In this document: in pieces, positions 42,345 to 50,210 of the stretch
Layout: the number at the start of each line of letters is the position of its first letter
Position numbering within the stretch: position 1 is the first letter of the stretch
Assembly: GCA_937892955.1 (NCBI GenBank)
Contig: CALBKH010000084.1
Location: 1-64,000, forward strand
Direction of reading: 5' to 3'
Source of the DNA: an uncultured Alphaproteobacteria bacterium
Lineage (GTDB): Bacteria > Pseudomonadota > Alphaproteobacteria > Rhizobiales > Ancalomicrobiaceae
DNA: 64,000 bases
Notes under the pieces: generated by a model
Database searches by the model: none
What the model was told of the DNA's origin: nothing
What the model saw: only the letters and a program-made list of their open reading frames with translations
Program-made: the position numbers and the translations under genes

Positions 42345-43493
42345 TCAAACCGCCTCGATGTCGCCCTTCGCCCAGCCCTCTTCGACCTCGGCCTTGTAGT
42401 CGGTGTAGCGCCCCGCCTCGATCGCCGCCCGGGCGCCGGCCATCAGCGACTGGTAGTAGGCGAGGTTCACCCAGGTCAGCAGCATGGCGCCGAGCGCCTC
42501 GCCGGTGCGGACGAGGTGATGCAGATAGGCCCGCGACCAGTCGCGCGCCGCCGGGCAGTCGGAGAGTTCATCGAGCGGACGCGGATCGTCGGCGTGGCGG
42601 GCGTTCTTGAGGTTCACCCGGCCATGGCGGGTGAAGACCTGACCGTGACGTCCGGCGCGGGTCGGCATGACGCAGTCGAACATGTCGATGCCGCGCGCCA
42701 CCGCCTCGAGGATGTCGTGCGGCGTGCCGACCCCCATGAGGTAGCGTGGCTTGTCCGCAGGCAACGCCGGGGTGGTCGCCCGGATCACCCGGAGCATCAC
42801 CTCCTGCGGCTCGCCGACGGCGAGGCCGCCGAGGGCGTAGCCGTGGAAGCCGATGTCGACGAGGCCCTTCGCCGACCTGAGCCGCAGGCCCTCGTCGTCG
42901 CCCCCCTGGACGATGCCGAAGATGCCGTGGCCACGCTTGCCGAAGAACGCCGACCTGGAGCGCTCGGCCCAACGCAGCGACAGCTCCATCGCCCGCTCCA
43001 TTTCCTTGGCGGGAGCGGGAAGCGCGACGCATTCGTCGAGCTGCATCTGGATGTTCGAGCCGAGCAGGCCCTGGATCTCGATCGAGCGCTCCGGCGTCAG
43101 CTCGTGTTTCGAGCCGTCGATGTGGGAGCGGAAGGTGACGCCCTTTTCGGTGATCTTCCTCAGCTGCGCCAGCGACATCACCTGGAAGCCGCCGGAATCG
43201 GTCAGGATCGGATGCGGCCAGTTCATGAAGCGGTGGAGCCCGCCGAGCTTCGCCACCCGCTCCGCGCCGGGGCGCAGCATCAGGTGATAGGTGTTGCCGA
43301 GGATGATGTCCGCCCCGAGCTCGCGCACCTGGGCGGGATACATGCACTTGACCGTCGCCTGGGTGCCGACCGGCATGAAGGCCGGGGTGCGGATCTCGCC
43401 GTGCGCCGTCGTCACCGTGCCGCGCCGGGCCACCCCGTCGGTGGTGTGCAGGGTGAAGCCGAATTCGGGGGTGTCGGTGGGGGTCTCGCTCAT
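42345..43493 (-). CDS. tgt: tRNA-guanine transglycosylase
   Basis: TGT swaps guanine 34 for preQ1 in queuosine tRNAs. The 382-residue protein has ILTDSGGFQVMSLAQL, the base pocket GIVQGG, GGLAVGEPQEVM and MFDCVMPTRAGRHG with the catalytic Asp. The zinc site is altered. The expected C-x-C-x-x-C reads SDCPAA (Ser311, Cys313, Ala316), so two of three Cys are missing, before the conserved RAYLHHL. It could be a lineage form. queA directly precedes it with a 4-bp overlap. Confidence 0.95.
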   Translation of the reverse strand: MSETPTDTPEFGFTLHTTDGVARRGTVTTAHGEIRTPAFMPVGTQATVKCMYPAQVRELGADIILGNTYHLMLRPGAERVAKLGGLHRFMNWPHPILTDSGGFQVMSLAQLRKITEKGVTFRSHIDGSKHELTPERSIEIQGLLGSNIQMQLDECVALPAPAKEMERAMELSLRWAERSRSAFFGKRGHGIFGIVQGGDDEGLRLRSAKGLVDIGFHGYALGGLAVGEPQEVMLRVIRATTPALPADKPRYLMGVGTPHDILEAVARGIDMFDCVMPTRAGRHGQVFTRHGRVNLKNARHADDPRPLDELSDCPAARDWSRAYLHHLVRTGEALGAMLLTWVNLAYYQSLMAGARAAIEAGRYTDYKAEVEEGWAKGDIEAV

Positions 43494-44572
43494 GGCGCCT
43501 CGGGGAAGATGAGCGACGCGTCGCCGTAGGAATAGAAGCGATAGCCGGTCTCGATCGCATGGGCATAGGCCCGTTTCATCCGCTCGAGCCCGGAGAAGGC
43601 GGCGACCAGCATGAACAGCGTCGATCGCGGCAGATGGAAGTTGGTCATCAAGGCATCGATCGAGCGGACGCGGCGGCCCGGCGTGATGAAGATGTTCGTC
43701 GCCCCGGCGAAGGCGGCGAGCCGCCCGGCCTCGTCGCAGGCACTCTCGAGGATGCGGAGCGACGTGGTGCCGACCGCGACGATCCGCCCGCCGCGGGCGC
43801 GCACCGCGTTCAGTCGCTCGGCCGTCTCGGCCGAGAGATGGCCGCTCTCGTAGTGCATGACGTGGTCGGCCGTGTCGTCGACCTTCACCGGCAGGAACGT
43901 CCCCGCCCCGACGTGCAGCGTCACGAAATGGCGTTCGATGCCCATCGCGTCGAGCCGCGCCATCATCTCCGGCGTGAAGTGCAGTCCCGCCGTCGGCGCC
44001 GCCACCGCGCCCTCCTCGCGGGCGAAGATCGTCTGATAGTCGGTGTCGTCGCGCGCGTCCGCCGCCCGCTTGGCCGAGATGTAGGGCGGCAGCGGCATGT
44101 GGCCGACGTCATGGATCGCGGAATCGAGATCGGGGCCGGAGAGATCGAAGGCGAGATCGACGACGCCGTCCTCCCCCTTCGCCGTGACCGTCGCCCACAC
44201 CTCGCCGAGGAGGCAGGCGCGGCCCTCTTCGCCGAACAGCACCCGGTCGCCGGCCTTCAGCCGCTTGCCCGGCCGGGCGAAGGCCCGCCACCGGTTCGCG
44301 CCGGCGCGTTCGACCAGATTGAAGGCGACGGCGACGCGGTTCTCGCCGCGGATGCGGGTGCCGGCGAGTTCGGCCGGGATGACGCGCGTGTCGTTGAACA
44401 CCAGCGCATCGCCGGGCCGCAGCAAGCTCGGCAGATCGCCGACGGTGGCATCCGTCAGCTCCGGCGCCCCCCCCGGCCGCACCACGAGCAGCCGGGCGCT
44501 CTCACGCGGGCTCGCGGGGCGCAGGGCGATACGTTCGGGGGGAAGATCGAAATCGAAGAGGTCGACGCGCAT
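43490..44572 (-). CDS. queA: S-adenosylmethionine:tRNA ribosyltransferase-isomerase
   Basis: QueA transfers and isomerises the ribosyl group of SAM onto preQ1-tRNA. The 360-residue protein begins MRVDLFDFDLPPERIALRPA and shows GDALVFNDTRVIPAEL, YQTIFAREEGAVAAPTAGLHFTPE, FVTLHVGAGTFLPVK and TNFHLPRSTLFMLVAAF. Its stop overlaps the tgt start (ATGA), so the two are one unit. The ribosome site is weak. Confidence 0.96.
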   Translation of the reverse strand: MRVDLFDFDLPPERIALRPASPRESARLLVVRPGGAPELTDATVGDLPSLLRPGDALVFNDTRVIPAELAGTRIRGENRVAVAFNLVERAGANRWRAFARPGKRLKAGDRVLFGEEGRACLLGEVWATVTAKGEDGVVDLAFDLSGPDLDSAIHDVGHMPLPPYISAKRAADARDDTDYQTIFAREEGAVAAPTAGLHFTPEMMARLDAMGIERHFVTLHVGAGTFLPVKVDDTADHVMHYESGHLSAETAERLNAVRARGGRIVAVGTTSLRILESACDEAGRLAAFAGATNIFITPGRRVRSIDALMTNFHLPRSTLFMLVAAFSGLERMKRAYAHAIETGYRFYSYGDASLIFPEAP

Positions 44573-44664
44573 GCGCGTCTCATAGAGCAAGTTCAGGCCG
44601 GACTGAACCGGTCGGCGCGAAAAGAACCGACCCGAAGCACGAAACGGAACTTTCGCGGCCCACC

Positions 44665-44789
44665 CTGCGCGATGCTTCGAGACGCGCCTTCGGCGCTCCT
44701 CGGGACGAGACGTCCGAGATTGCCATGGAGAAATACGGCGCCTCATGCCGAGGAGACTCCCGAAGGGCGTCGTCTCGAAGCATCGCGCA
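44665..44789. repeat. Palindromic element family B
   Basis: Imperfect inverted arms of about 40 bases: left TGCGCGATGCTTCGAGACG at 44665 to CTCCTCGG near 44703. Right CCGAGGAG at 44748 to CATCGCGCA at 44789. Each arm has its own inner CTTCG hairpin. Confidence 0.75.
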
Positions 44790-44964
44790 CGGAAACAACC
44801 GAACCGGGTCTGAAGGTCTCGCACGAAAGATCGACGAACCGCGGCGGAGCGTCCCGACGTCCGTCGAACCGACCGGGAACCCCTGCGGTCGCGCGCCATA
44901 CCCGTCGTACGAAGTTCCGCCCCTCTGGGAGGCGTTTCTGTTTCGAAGGTCGGTGCTCCGCCGT

Positions 44965-45083
44965 CCCCTCCCTCCTTGTGGGGGAGGGACAGGGAGAGGG
45001 GTGCGCAGCCGATCCGCCGACTCGGCATCCGAGGAGACTTCGTGACCCCTCTCTCCGTCTCTCCCCCACAAGGGGGGAGAGGA
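44965..45083. repeat. Palindromic element family E
   Basis: Arms rich in CCCTCCC: the left CCCTCCCTCCTTGTGGGGG... ending GGGAGAGGGG near 45001. The right CCCCTCTCTCCGTC through CCCCCACAAGGGGGGAGAGG at 45046-45083. About 44 bases lie between. Confidence 0.7.
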
Positions 45084-45145
45084 CCGGATGCGAGCGCCTT
45101 CGCAGAGTCCACGTCGGTACGAGACGGGATTTCGTCGGTTCGGTA

Positions 45146-45427
45146 TCAGACGGCGTCGGGGTGATCCGCGAGCCAGTCTCGCAGCGCCCGGTCGATGCGG
45201 GCGTGCCAGCCGCGACCCGTCGCCCGGAACCGCGCCACCACGTCGGCCGACAGGCGCAGTCCCACCGTCACCTTGGTTGGCGACGCGTCCCCTCGCCCCC
45301 GGCGGATCAGCGTCGAGCCGATGTAGAGTTCGGCCCGCTCGAACATCTCGTCCGACCATTCCGGCGGATCATCGGGGTCGGTCCATGCGCCGGAAGGCGT
45401 CTTCGAAGCGTCGCGGTTCACGTTCAT
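45146..45427 (-). CDS. brnA: BrnA antitoxin
   Basis: The 93-residue protein has the BrnA pattern: WSDEMFERAELYIG, then KVTVGLRLSADVVARFRATGRGWHARIDRALRDWLADH, a ribbon-helix-helix-like DNA-binding domain. BrnA binds BrnT and represses the operon (family knowledge). Its start overlaps the brnT end by 59 bases, fitting toxin-first order. Confidence 0.88.
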   Translation of the reverse strand: MNVNRDASKTPSGAWTDPDDPPEWSDEMFERAELYIGSTLIRRGRGDASPTKVTVGLRLSADVVARFRATGRGWHARIDRALRDWLADHPDAV

Positions 45428-45671
45428 GGGCGTATCTCATCGCGAGAATCCGGCGGATACCGGGTCGCGCCACCCAGGTGAGCGCCACCAGCCGATCGCC
45501 GAGGAAGCCGAAAGTCGTCATGCGCTCCGCCTGCCTGCCCTCTCCGGCGAGATCGAAGTGGAGCCCGTCGAAGACCTCTCCCGCCGCGGCGAAGTCGATC
45601 CCTCGCTCCGCCAGCACCCGCCCGCGCTTGGCCTCGTCCCATTCGAACCGCATCTCCCCTGCCCCGCTCAC
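45369..45671 (-). CDS. brnT: BrnT toxin
   Basis: The 100-residue protein fits BrnT ribonuclease toxins. FEWDEAKRGRVLAERGIDFAAAGEVFDG is the N-terminal hallmark, followed by FGFLGDRLVALTWVARPGIRRILAMRYAHEREPRRFE. The RNase-like Arg and His/Glu positions are present in the RILAMRYA-HERE stretch. A GTG at 45671 after GAGGC is used here; an ATG at 45653 is possible. It precedes brnA. Confidence 0.88.
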   Translation of the reverse strand: MSGAGEMRFEWDEAKRGRVLAERGIDFAAAGEVFDGLHFDLAGEGRQAERMTTFGFLGDRLVALTWVARPGIRRILAMRYAHEREPRRFEDAFRRMDRPR

Positions 45672-45766
45672 GAGCCTCGGCGCCGCCGCGGCGACCGAGC
45701 GTCGAGACCGATCGTCCGCCCGCCTGCGAACGCCCCGTGACTCGTGCGGAACAATTCACCGCAAGA

Positions 45767-45779
45767 TTGCAGTTTGCAA
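45767..45779. promoter_or_regulatory. TTGCA palindrome upstream of brnT
   Basis: TTGCAGTTTGCAA is a perfect inverted repeat with a 3-base centre, about 96 bases before brnT, in a locally AT-richer patch. It is a candidate BrnA-BrnT operator by position; binding is inferred. Confidence 0.4.
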
Positions 45780-45869
45780 CCACCGCTATTTTTGGGCACG
45801 TCGGTAGCAACAACCGCTCCGCGCCGCATCCCTCGGTCGAAGCGTCATACCGTCGGCCATCGAAAATGA

Positions 45870-45929
45870 CCGATGGTATTCCTGACGCGAATTTCTCATG
45901 CCGCTGATACAGATGAGTAATTCGCGTGT
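45870..45929. repeat. Dispersed element F, copy 2
   Basis: Arms GCGAATTTCTCAT (45887-45899) and ATGAGTAATTCGC (45913-45925) have the same 13-base spacing as copy 1 and one mismatch. The preceding CCGATGGTATTCCTGACG block is shared. Confidence 0.8.
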
Positions 45930-45990
45930 CGTCGAAGGCCGGGTGCTTCGACACCTCCGGCTTCTGGTACAATCGGACGGACGAACGAAA

Positions 45991-46015
45991 ACGGCCGGGC
46001 GCGAGGCCCGGCCGT
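45991..46015 (-). terminator. Cyclophilin terminator
   Basis: A perfect 10-bp stem, ACGGCCGGGC / GCCCGGCCGT, with a 5-base loop. On the minus strand it is followed by TTTCGTTCG. It lies 25 bases after the cyclophilin stop. Confidence 0.85.
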
Positions 46016-46039
46016 GGAACATCGTCGTGGATGGGTGGA

Positions 46040-46516
46040 TCAGCCCTGGATGTCGGCCATGACCTTCACCGACAGCATCTTGTCGGGGTTCATCACCGGC
46101 TCGCCGCGCTTGATCTTGTCGACGTTCTCCATGCCTTCCACGACCTTGCCCCACACCGTGTACTGGCGGTCGAGGAAGCGGGCGTCGTCGAAGCAGATGA
46201 AGAACTGCGAGTTGGCCGAGTTGGGGTTCTGGGCGCGGGCCATCGAGGCGGTGCCGCGGACGTGCGGCTCGGCGTTGAACTCCGCCTTCAGGTCCGGATA
46301 CTTCGAGCCGCCGGTGCCGGTGCCGCGCGGGCAGCCGGTCTGTGCCATGAAGCCCTCGATGACGCGATGGAAGACGATGCCGTCGTAGAACCCCTCGCGC
46401 GCCAGCTTCTTGATGTGGGCGACGTGGCCCGGCGCCAGATCGGGGCGCATGGCGATGACCACCTTGCCCTGGGTGGTTTCGATGACGAGGGTGTTTTCCG
46501 GATCGAGATCGGCCAT
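46040..46516 (-). CDS. Peptidyl-prolyl cis-trans isomerase, cyclophilin type
   Basis: The 158-residue cyclophilin has FYDGIVFHRVIEGFMAQTGCPRGTGTGG with the active Arg/Phe, ASMARAQNPNSANSQFFICFDDARFLDRQYTVWGKVVEGM with the Gln and Phe/Trp-pocket residues. No signal peptide, so the cytoplasmic form. The ATG at 46516. It is a folding catalyst for proline bonds. Confidence 0.95.
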   Translation of the reverse strand: MADLDPENTLVIETTQGKVVIAMRPDLAPGHVAHIKKLAREGFYDGIVFHRVIEGFMAQTGCPRGTGTGGSKYPDLKAEFNAEPHVRGTASMARAQNPNSANSQFFICFDDARFLDRQYTVWGKVVEGMENVDKIKRGEPVMNPDKMLSVKVMADIQG

Positions 46517-46619
46517 CGGCGCGTGTCCTTGGGAATGAGATCGTGGTCGAAAACCCGGGGCCGTCGACCCCGGAAAGTCGCCCCTTATCGACCGAAACCG
46601 CCGCGAGGGCAACCGCCGA

Positions 46620-47000
46620 TCACGTCGCCTCCGGCGGCTTCCGCCCTTTCGCCGCCCGCCGCTTCGGCGCTTTCGCCGCCACCGCCGAGCGCATCGCCGC
46701 GCCGATCGCCGCCCGCCCCCAGTCGACGAAGGCATCCGGGTCGTCGAACACCTCCTCCGGCGCCCGCGCGTAGCTCATCACCGTGCGCCGCCCGTCCTTG
46801 GTGACGTAGGTGAAGCGCTCGAGCCCCCGTTCCTCGAAGCGCGGCGAGGTCTCGTCGTCCACTTTGAAATAGAGGGTGTCGTAGGCGACGAGGCCGAACA
46901 TTCGGTCCTCGTACATCACCCCCCAACCGCCGAACATCTTCTTGAAGACGACGGGGCCGAGCGGCGCGCACAGCTCCTTCAGGAATTCGATGTCGGCCAT
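46620..47000 (-). CDS. TfoX/Sxy N-terminal domain protein
   Basis: The 126-residue protein has FKKMFGGWGVMYEDRMFGLVAYDTLYFKVDDE, the TfoX N-terminal signature, and a basic Lys/Arg/Ala tail. It lacks the C-terminal domain of full competence regulator TfoX, so it is a stand-alone N-domain protein of unclear role. GGAGGGG before the ATG at 47000. Confidence 0.85.
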   Translation of the reverse strand: MADIEFLKELCAPLGPVVFKKMFGGWGVMYEDRMFGLVAYDTLYFKVDDETSPRFEERGLERFTYVTKDGRRTVMSYARAPEEVFDDPDAFVDWGRAAIGAAMRSAVAAKAPKRRAAKGRKPPEAT

Positions 47001-47149
47001 GTCCCCTCCGGCGCGATCGGCACGGGCCCCCACCGCTGCGCACCGCCATGGTGATCCGACCGGCTCGCGCCGGCAACCGTCACGGGGCCGATTTGTCTCC
47101 CGCGCTCCGAGAGGCGAAACTGAGGCTCCAGAATCACCGACGACACCCG

Positions 47150-48325
47150 ATGCCCATGACTTCGACGAGCGATCGTCCCGCTCCGAAAGAGAACGGCCCC
47201 GCGAATGTCGCCGATGGTGCCTTCCGCGCCGTCGCCACCTTCAACGTAGCCGACGCGGCGCTGTGGAGCCGCTGGCGAACCCTGGAGCGAGACGGTATCG
47301 CCACCGCCTTCCAGGCGGCGACGGTCGCCCGCCCGCTCCTGTGCGATCTCGCTCCGGCCTTCGGCGCCCGCCCCTTCGTCGTCGAGGTCTACGCCGCCGA
47401 CGGCCGCCACGTGCTGTCGCTCGGGCTCACCCGCACCCGCTCGCTCCTGGCCCGCCGCGTCGGTTTCCCCGACTTCGGCCTGATCGACCACAACGCCCCG
47501 ATCTGGCATCGCGAGCTCGATCTCTCGGGCGGACGCGCCGAAGCGTTGCGCCGGGCGATCCTCGCCGCCCTGCCCGGCCACGACGCCCTCCTCCTCGCCA
47601 AGATGCCGAAGACGGTCGAGGGCCACCCCAATCCCCTCGCCGATTGGCCGGGCGTGAGGGAGATGAACGTCGTCACCATGGTCTACGACCCGGCGAGGCG
47701 GCCGGCGACCGATCTCCCGGCGATGAAGGAGAGCGGCCGCAAACGCCGCAAACTCGACCGCGAGGGCGGCGCCATCCGTCGCGTCGACGATCCGGTCCGC
47801 GCCGCGGATCTGCTCGATTTCGCCTTCACGCTGAGGGCGGCCAAGGCCGGTCGCGACGGTCGCCGCGAGAGTCTGGACCAGCCCGACGTGCGCGCCTTCT
47901 ACCGGACGATCGTCGCCGGCGGTCTGGCGGACGGCAGCGCGGTGGTCTGGGAGGTGGTCCTCGGCGAGCGCACCGTCGCCATGGTCCACGGCCTCGCCCG
48001 CGCCGGACACTTCCACGGCACCTTGATGGCGAGCGACGACGGCACCGGTCTCCAAGCCTACTCGCCCGGCATGATCGCCGTCGCCTCGGTGCTCGAGGAT
48101 CACGTCGCCAGCCGCAGCGGCCTCTTCGACCTCGGGCCCGGCGAACATCCCTACAAGCGTCGCTTCGGCGGCGAGCCCTCGCCGCTCTACGAATACGACC
48201 GCGCCGCCACCCCCTTCGGCCTCGCCGCAGTCATCGACCGCGCCACCCGCCGCGCCCTCCGCGCCCGGCTGCGCCGCCACCCCGAATTTCGAGCCCGCCT
48301 CTATCGCCTGCTCGGGCGGGGGTGA
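47150..48325 (+). CDS. GNAT acyltransferase, CelD/BcsL-like
   Basis: The 391-residue protein resembles the GNAT_acetyltransf_6 group. An N-terminal region begins FNVADAALWSRWRTLERDG, then FPDFGLIDHNAPIW, KESGRKRRKLDREGG and the late GLFDLGPGEHPYKRRFGGE with the GNAT-fold end. Some members act on surface polysaccharide. Here it stands alone and the substrate is unknown. Starts at 47150 and 47156 are both possible. Confidence 0.85.
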   Translation: MPMTSTSDRPAPKENGPANVADGAFRAVATFNVADAALWSRWRTLERDGIATAFQAATVARPLLCDLAPAFGARPFVVEVYAADGRHVLSLGLTRTRSLLARRVGFPDFGLIDHNAPIWHRELDLSGGRAEALRRAILAALPGHDALLLAKMPKTVEGHPNPLADWPGVREMNVVTMVYDPARRPATDLPAMKESGRKRRKLDREGGAIRRVDDPVRAADLLDFAFTLRAAKAGRDGRRESLDQPDVRAFYRTIVAGGLADGSAVVWEVVLGERTVAMVHGLARAGHFHGTLMASDDGTGLQAYSPGMIAVASVLEDHVASRSGLFDLGPGEHPYKRRFGGEPSPLYEYDRAATPFGLAAVIDRATRRALRARLRRHPEFRARLYRLLGRG

Positions 48326-48342
48326 GGCGGGTCGCGAAAAGG

Positions 48343-48372
48343 AACAGGCCCGTCGTTGCCGACGAGCCTGTT
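48343..48372 (+). terminator. Terminator after the CelD/BcsL-like gene
   Basis: Arms AACAGGCCCGTCG and CGACGAGCCTGTT pair at 12 of 13 positions around a TTGC loop, about 18 bases after the stop. It can also serve the convergent XRE gene. Confidence 0.75.
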
Positions 48373-48468
48373 GCCGTGCATGGGACGACGAGGGGGGGCT
48401 TGCGCCCGCAAGTCTCGAAGCCAGCGTTTCAGATATGGATCTTCCGATCCGACCATTCGATGGTCGCT

Positions 48469-48918
48469 TCAGGCAGCCGCCTTCAGCACGTAATTGCTCG
48501 GGTCGGAACCGTCGATGACGATCGGCGGCGTTTCGGCGCTCGGAATACACCAGCCGGTCACATCCTTCACATCGATCGATTCGAGTTCGAGCCTCTGGGC
48601 AGCGAACAGCCGGATCAGCGCCTCCGCGTTGCTGTCGATCGGGAACTCTCCACGTTCCCAACGACTGATCGCGAGGGCTTCACGATGTACGATGACCGCC
48701 AGTTCGGCCTGGGTCAGGCCGATCTCGGTGCGCAGGAATCGCATTTCGCGACCGGTCATACCCGCCTTCTGGCGGACGATTCCGGTAGCGATCGCCTTGT
48801 GCAGGCCGTTGATGTTCGGCACGGTGATGCAGGTTTCTCCCGCATCGTCGGTGACGAAGCTGACGCCCTCGATGAACACGTTGTCGAGGCCGGATTCCGT
48901 GTAACGGTAAACGCTCAT
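48469..48918 (-). CDS. XRE-type antitoxin of the DUF4258 pair
   Basis: The 149-residue protein has a N-terminal beta part that begins MSVYRYTESGLDNVFIEGV. A helix-turn-helix (MRFLRTEIGLTQAELAVIVHREALAISRWERGEFPIDSNAEALIRL) follows, with a short tail. That plan is like MqsA/HigA-type antitoxins that follow a small toxin gene. AGAAGGGA precedes the ATG. The gap from the toxin stop is 18 bases. Confidence 0.85.
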   Translation of the reverse strand: MSVYRYTESGLDNVFIEGVSFVTDDAGETCITVPNINGLHKAIATGIVRQKAGMTGREMRFLRTEIGLTQAELAVIVHREALAISRWERGEFPIDSNAEALIRLFAAQRLELESIDVKDVTGWCIPSAETPPIVIDGSDPSNYVLKAAA

Positions 48919-48936
48919 TCCCTTCTCCCAATGATG

Positions 48937-49275
48937 TCAGGTCTCGTCGACCCACATCACCGTGACGATTTTCATCCACGACTTCGCCGGATCAGGGATC
49001 ACGACGACACGAACCATTCGATTTCCCGAATTCGGCGACCTGTTTTCCGGGTGGTACTTGAACAACCCGGGCTGCGTCGAAGGTTCGGGATCTCGGTGGA
49101 CGAATCCTTCTTTCAGGACCCAAAGCACGTCGCCGATCACCATGTCTCTATCGGCCATGCGCATCTTCGCATGATCCGTATAGGCGAGACGCAGTTCCGG
49201 CGAACGAGCCAAAACTTGGATGTTGCGTGTCGCCTCGGCTCGGCTCCATGGCTGTTTCGTCGGGTTCGGCATCAT
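48937..49275 (-). CDS. DUF4258 domain toxin
   Basis: The 112-residue protein contains the DUF4258 core: YTDHAKMRMADRDMVIGDVLWVLKEG, FKYHPENRSPNSGNRMVRVVVIPDPAKSW and a final VTVMWVDET. DUF4258/MqsR-like proteins serve as mRNA-interferase toxins in type II pairs; the activity is inferred. The start has two ATG codons (49275, 49272). A palindrome lies just upstream. Confidence 0.8.
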   Translation of the reverse strand: MMPNPTKQPWSRAEATRNIQVLARSPELRLAYTDHAKMRMADRDMVIGDVLWVLKEGFVHRDPEPSTQPGLFKYHPENRSPNSGNRMVRVVVIPDPAKSWMKIVTVMWVDET

Positions 49276-49288
49276 TCCGTCCGCATGA

Positions 49289-49307
49289 ACTTATCACCAT
49301 GATAAGT
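49289..49307. promoter_or_regulatory. Operator palindrome upstream of the DUF4258 toxin
   Basis: ACTTATCACCATGATAAGT is a perfect 8-bp inverted repeat with a 3-base centre, ending 13 bases before the toxin ATG. Such sites bind HTH antitoxins for autorepression. A possible promoter (TTGATT, 17 bases, GATATC) lies directly upstream, with a weak -10. Confidence 0.6.
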
Positions 49308-49425
49308 CCGACACCAGATATCGGAGTCGAACATGGTGAAATCAAGGTTCGATGCGGCGATATTGCCACAGATTTTATATACGGAATATGCCCGCGCAGA
49401 TTGCGTTGGCGATTATCCCCTACCC

Positions 49426-49788
49426 TCACACTTTCGCCGCTTCCAGCGACACCGATTCACCGCAGCCGCAGGCGGAGACCTGGTTGGGGTTCTCGAAGGT
49501 GAAGGTGGACTGCATCTTGTCGGTCTTGAAATCGACCGTGGTGCCGAGGAGATAGAGCGTCGCCTCCGGTGCGATGTAGACCTTGACGCCGTCCTGCTCG
49601 ACCACGTCGTCCTTCGGGTCGGGGTCGGTCACCATCTCGATCTTGTAGGTCATGCCGGCGCAGCCGCCCTTGTCGAGGCCGAGGCGCAGACCGGCGATCG
49701 GCGTCGCCGAGCCGGCGACGATCGACCTCAGACGGGCGACCGCCGCGTCGGTGAGCTTCACCACCGGCATTCCACCGAAGAGACCCAT
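49426..49788 (-). CDS. sufA: Fe-S cluster assembly/carrier SufA
   Basis: The 120-residue A-type carrier has three Cys in standard positions: one in DKGGCAGMTYKIEM, two in NQVSACGCGESV. SufA receives clusters from SufBC2D. GAGGAGAG sets the ATG at 49788. It is the last gene of the suf operon, 12 bases after sufT. Confidence 0.95.
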   Translation of the reverse strand: MGLFGGMPVVKLTDAAVARLRSIVAGSATPIAGLRLGLDKGGCAGMTYKIEMVTDPDPKDDVVEQDGVKVYIAPEATLYLLGTTVDFKTDKMQSTFTFENPNQVSACGCGESVSLEAAKV

Positions 49789-49800
49789 GGCACTCTCCTC

Positions 49801-50187
49801 TCAGTACATGTCGAGCGCGATGCGCGCTTCGTCGGACATACGATCCTGCGTCCACGGCGGATCGAAGACGAGGTTCACCGTCACTTCGTTGATGCCGTGG
49901 ACCGCGCGAATGGCGTTCTGCACCCAGTCGGGCATCTCGCCGGCGACCGGACAACCCGGCGCCGTCAGCGTCATCTCCACCGCGACGTTGCGATCGTCGT
50001 CGATGTCGACCTTGTAGATCAGGCCGAGCTCGTAGATGTCGGCCGGGATCTCCGGGTCGTAGACCGTCTTCAGCGCCCCGACGATGTCCTGGGTCAGCCG
50101 CTCCAGCTCCTCCGGCGGGATCGCCGAGCCGCCGGACGTCGCCACCTTCGCCGGACCTTCGGTGAAATGAGTATCGTAGGCTTCCAT
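49801..50187 (-). CDS. sufT: SufT/MIP18 family Fe-S maturation protein
   Basis: The 128-residue DUF59 protein has TVYDPEIPADIYELGLIYKVDIDDD and LTAPGCPVAGEMPDWVQNAIRAV with the single conserved Cys. SufT-type proteins help mature Fe-S proteins. GAGGAT sets the ATG at 50187. Between sufS and sufA. Confidence 0.93.
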   Translation of the reverse strand: MEAYDTHFTEGPAKVATSGGSAIPPEELERLTQDIVGALKTVYDPEIPADIYELGLIYKVDIDDDRNVAVEMTLTAPGCPVAGEMPDWVQNAIRAVHGINEVTVNLVFDPPWTQDRMSDEARIALDMY

Positions 50188-50210
50188 GGGTTCGATCCTC
50201 GGGGAGCGGG

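Larger units (their letters stand above)
44573..45145. other. 573-bp spacer with two palindromic elements
   Basis: No gene is supported between queA and brnA. Element B (44665-44789) and element E (about 44965-45083) fill much of it. The queA promoter must lie left of or inside element B. Confidence 0.6.
45672..46039. other. 368-bp spacer upstream of brnT
   Basis: It contains the TTGCA palindrome, element F copy 2 and the cyclophilin terminator. No gene is supported. Confidence 0.6.
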
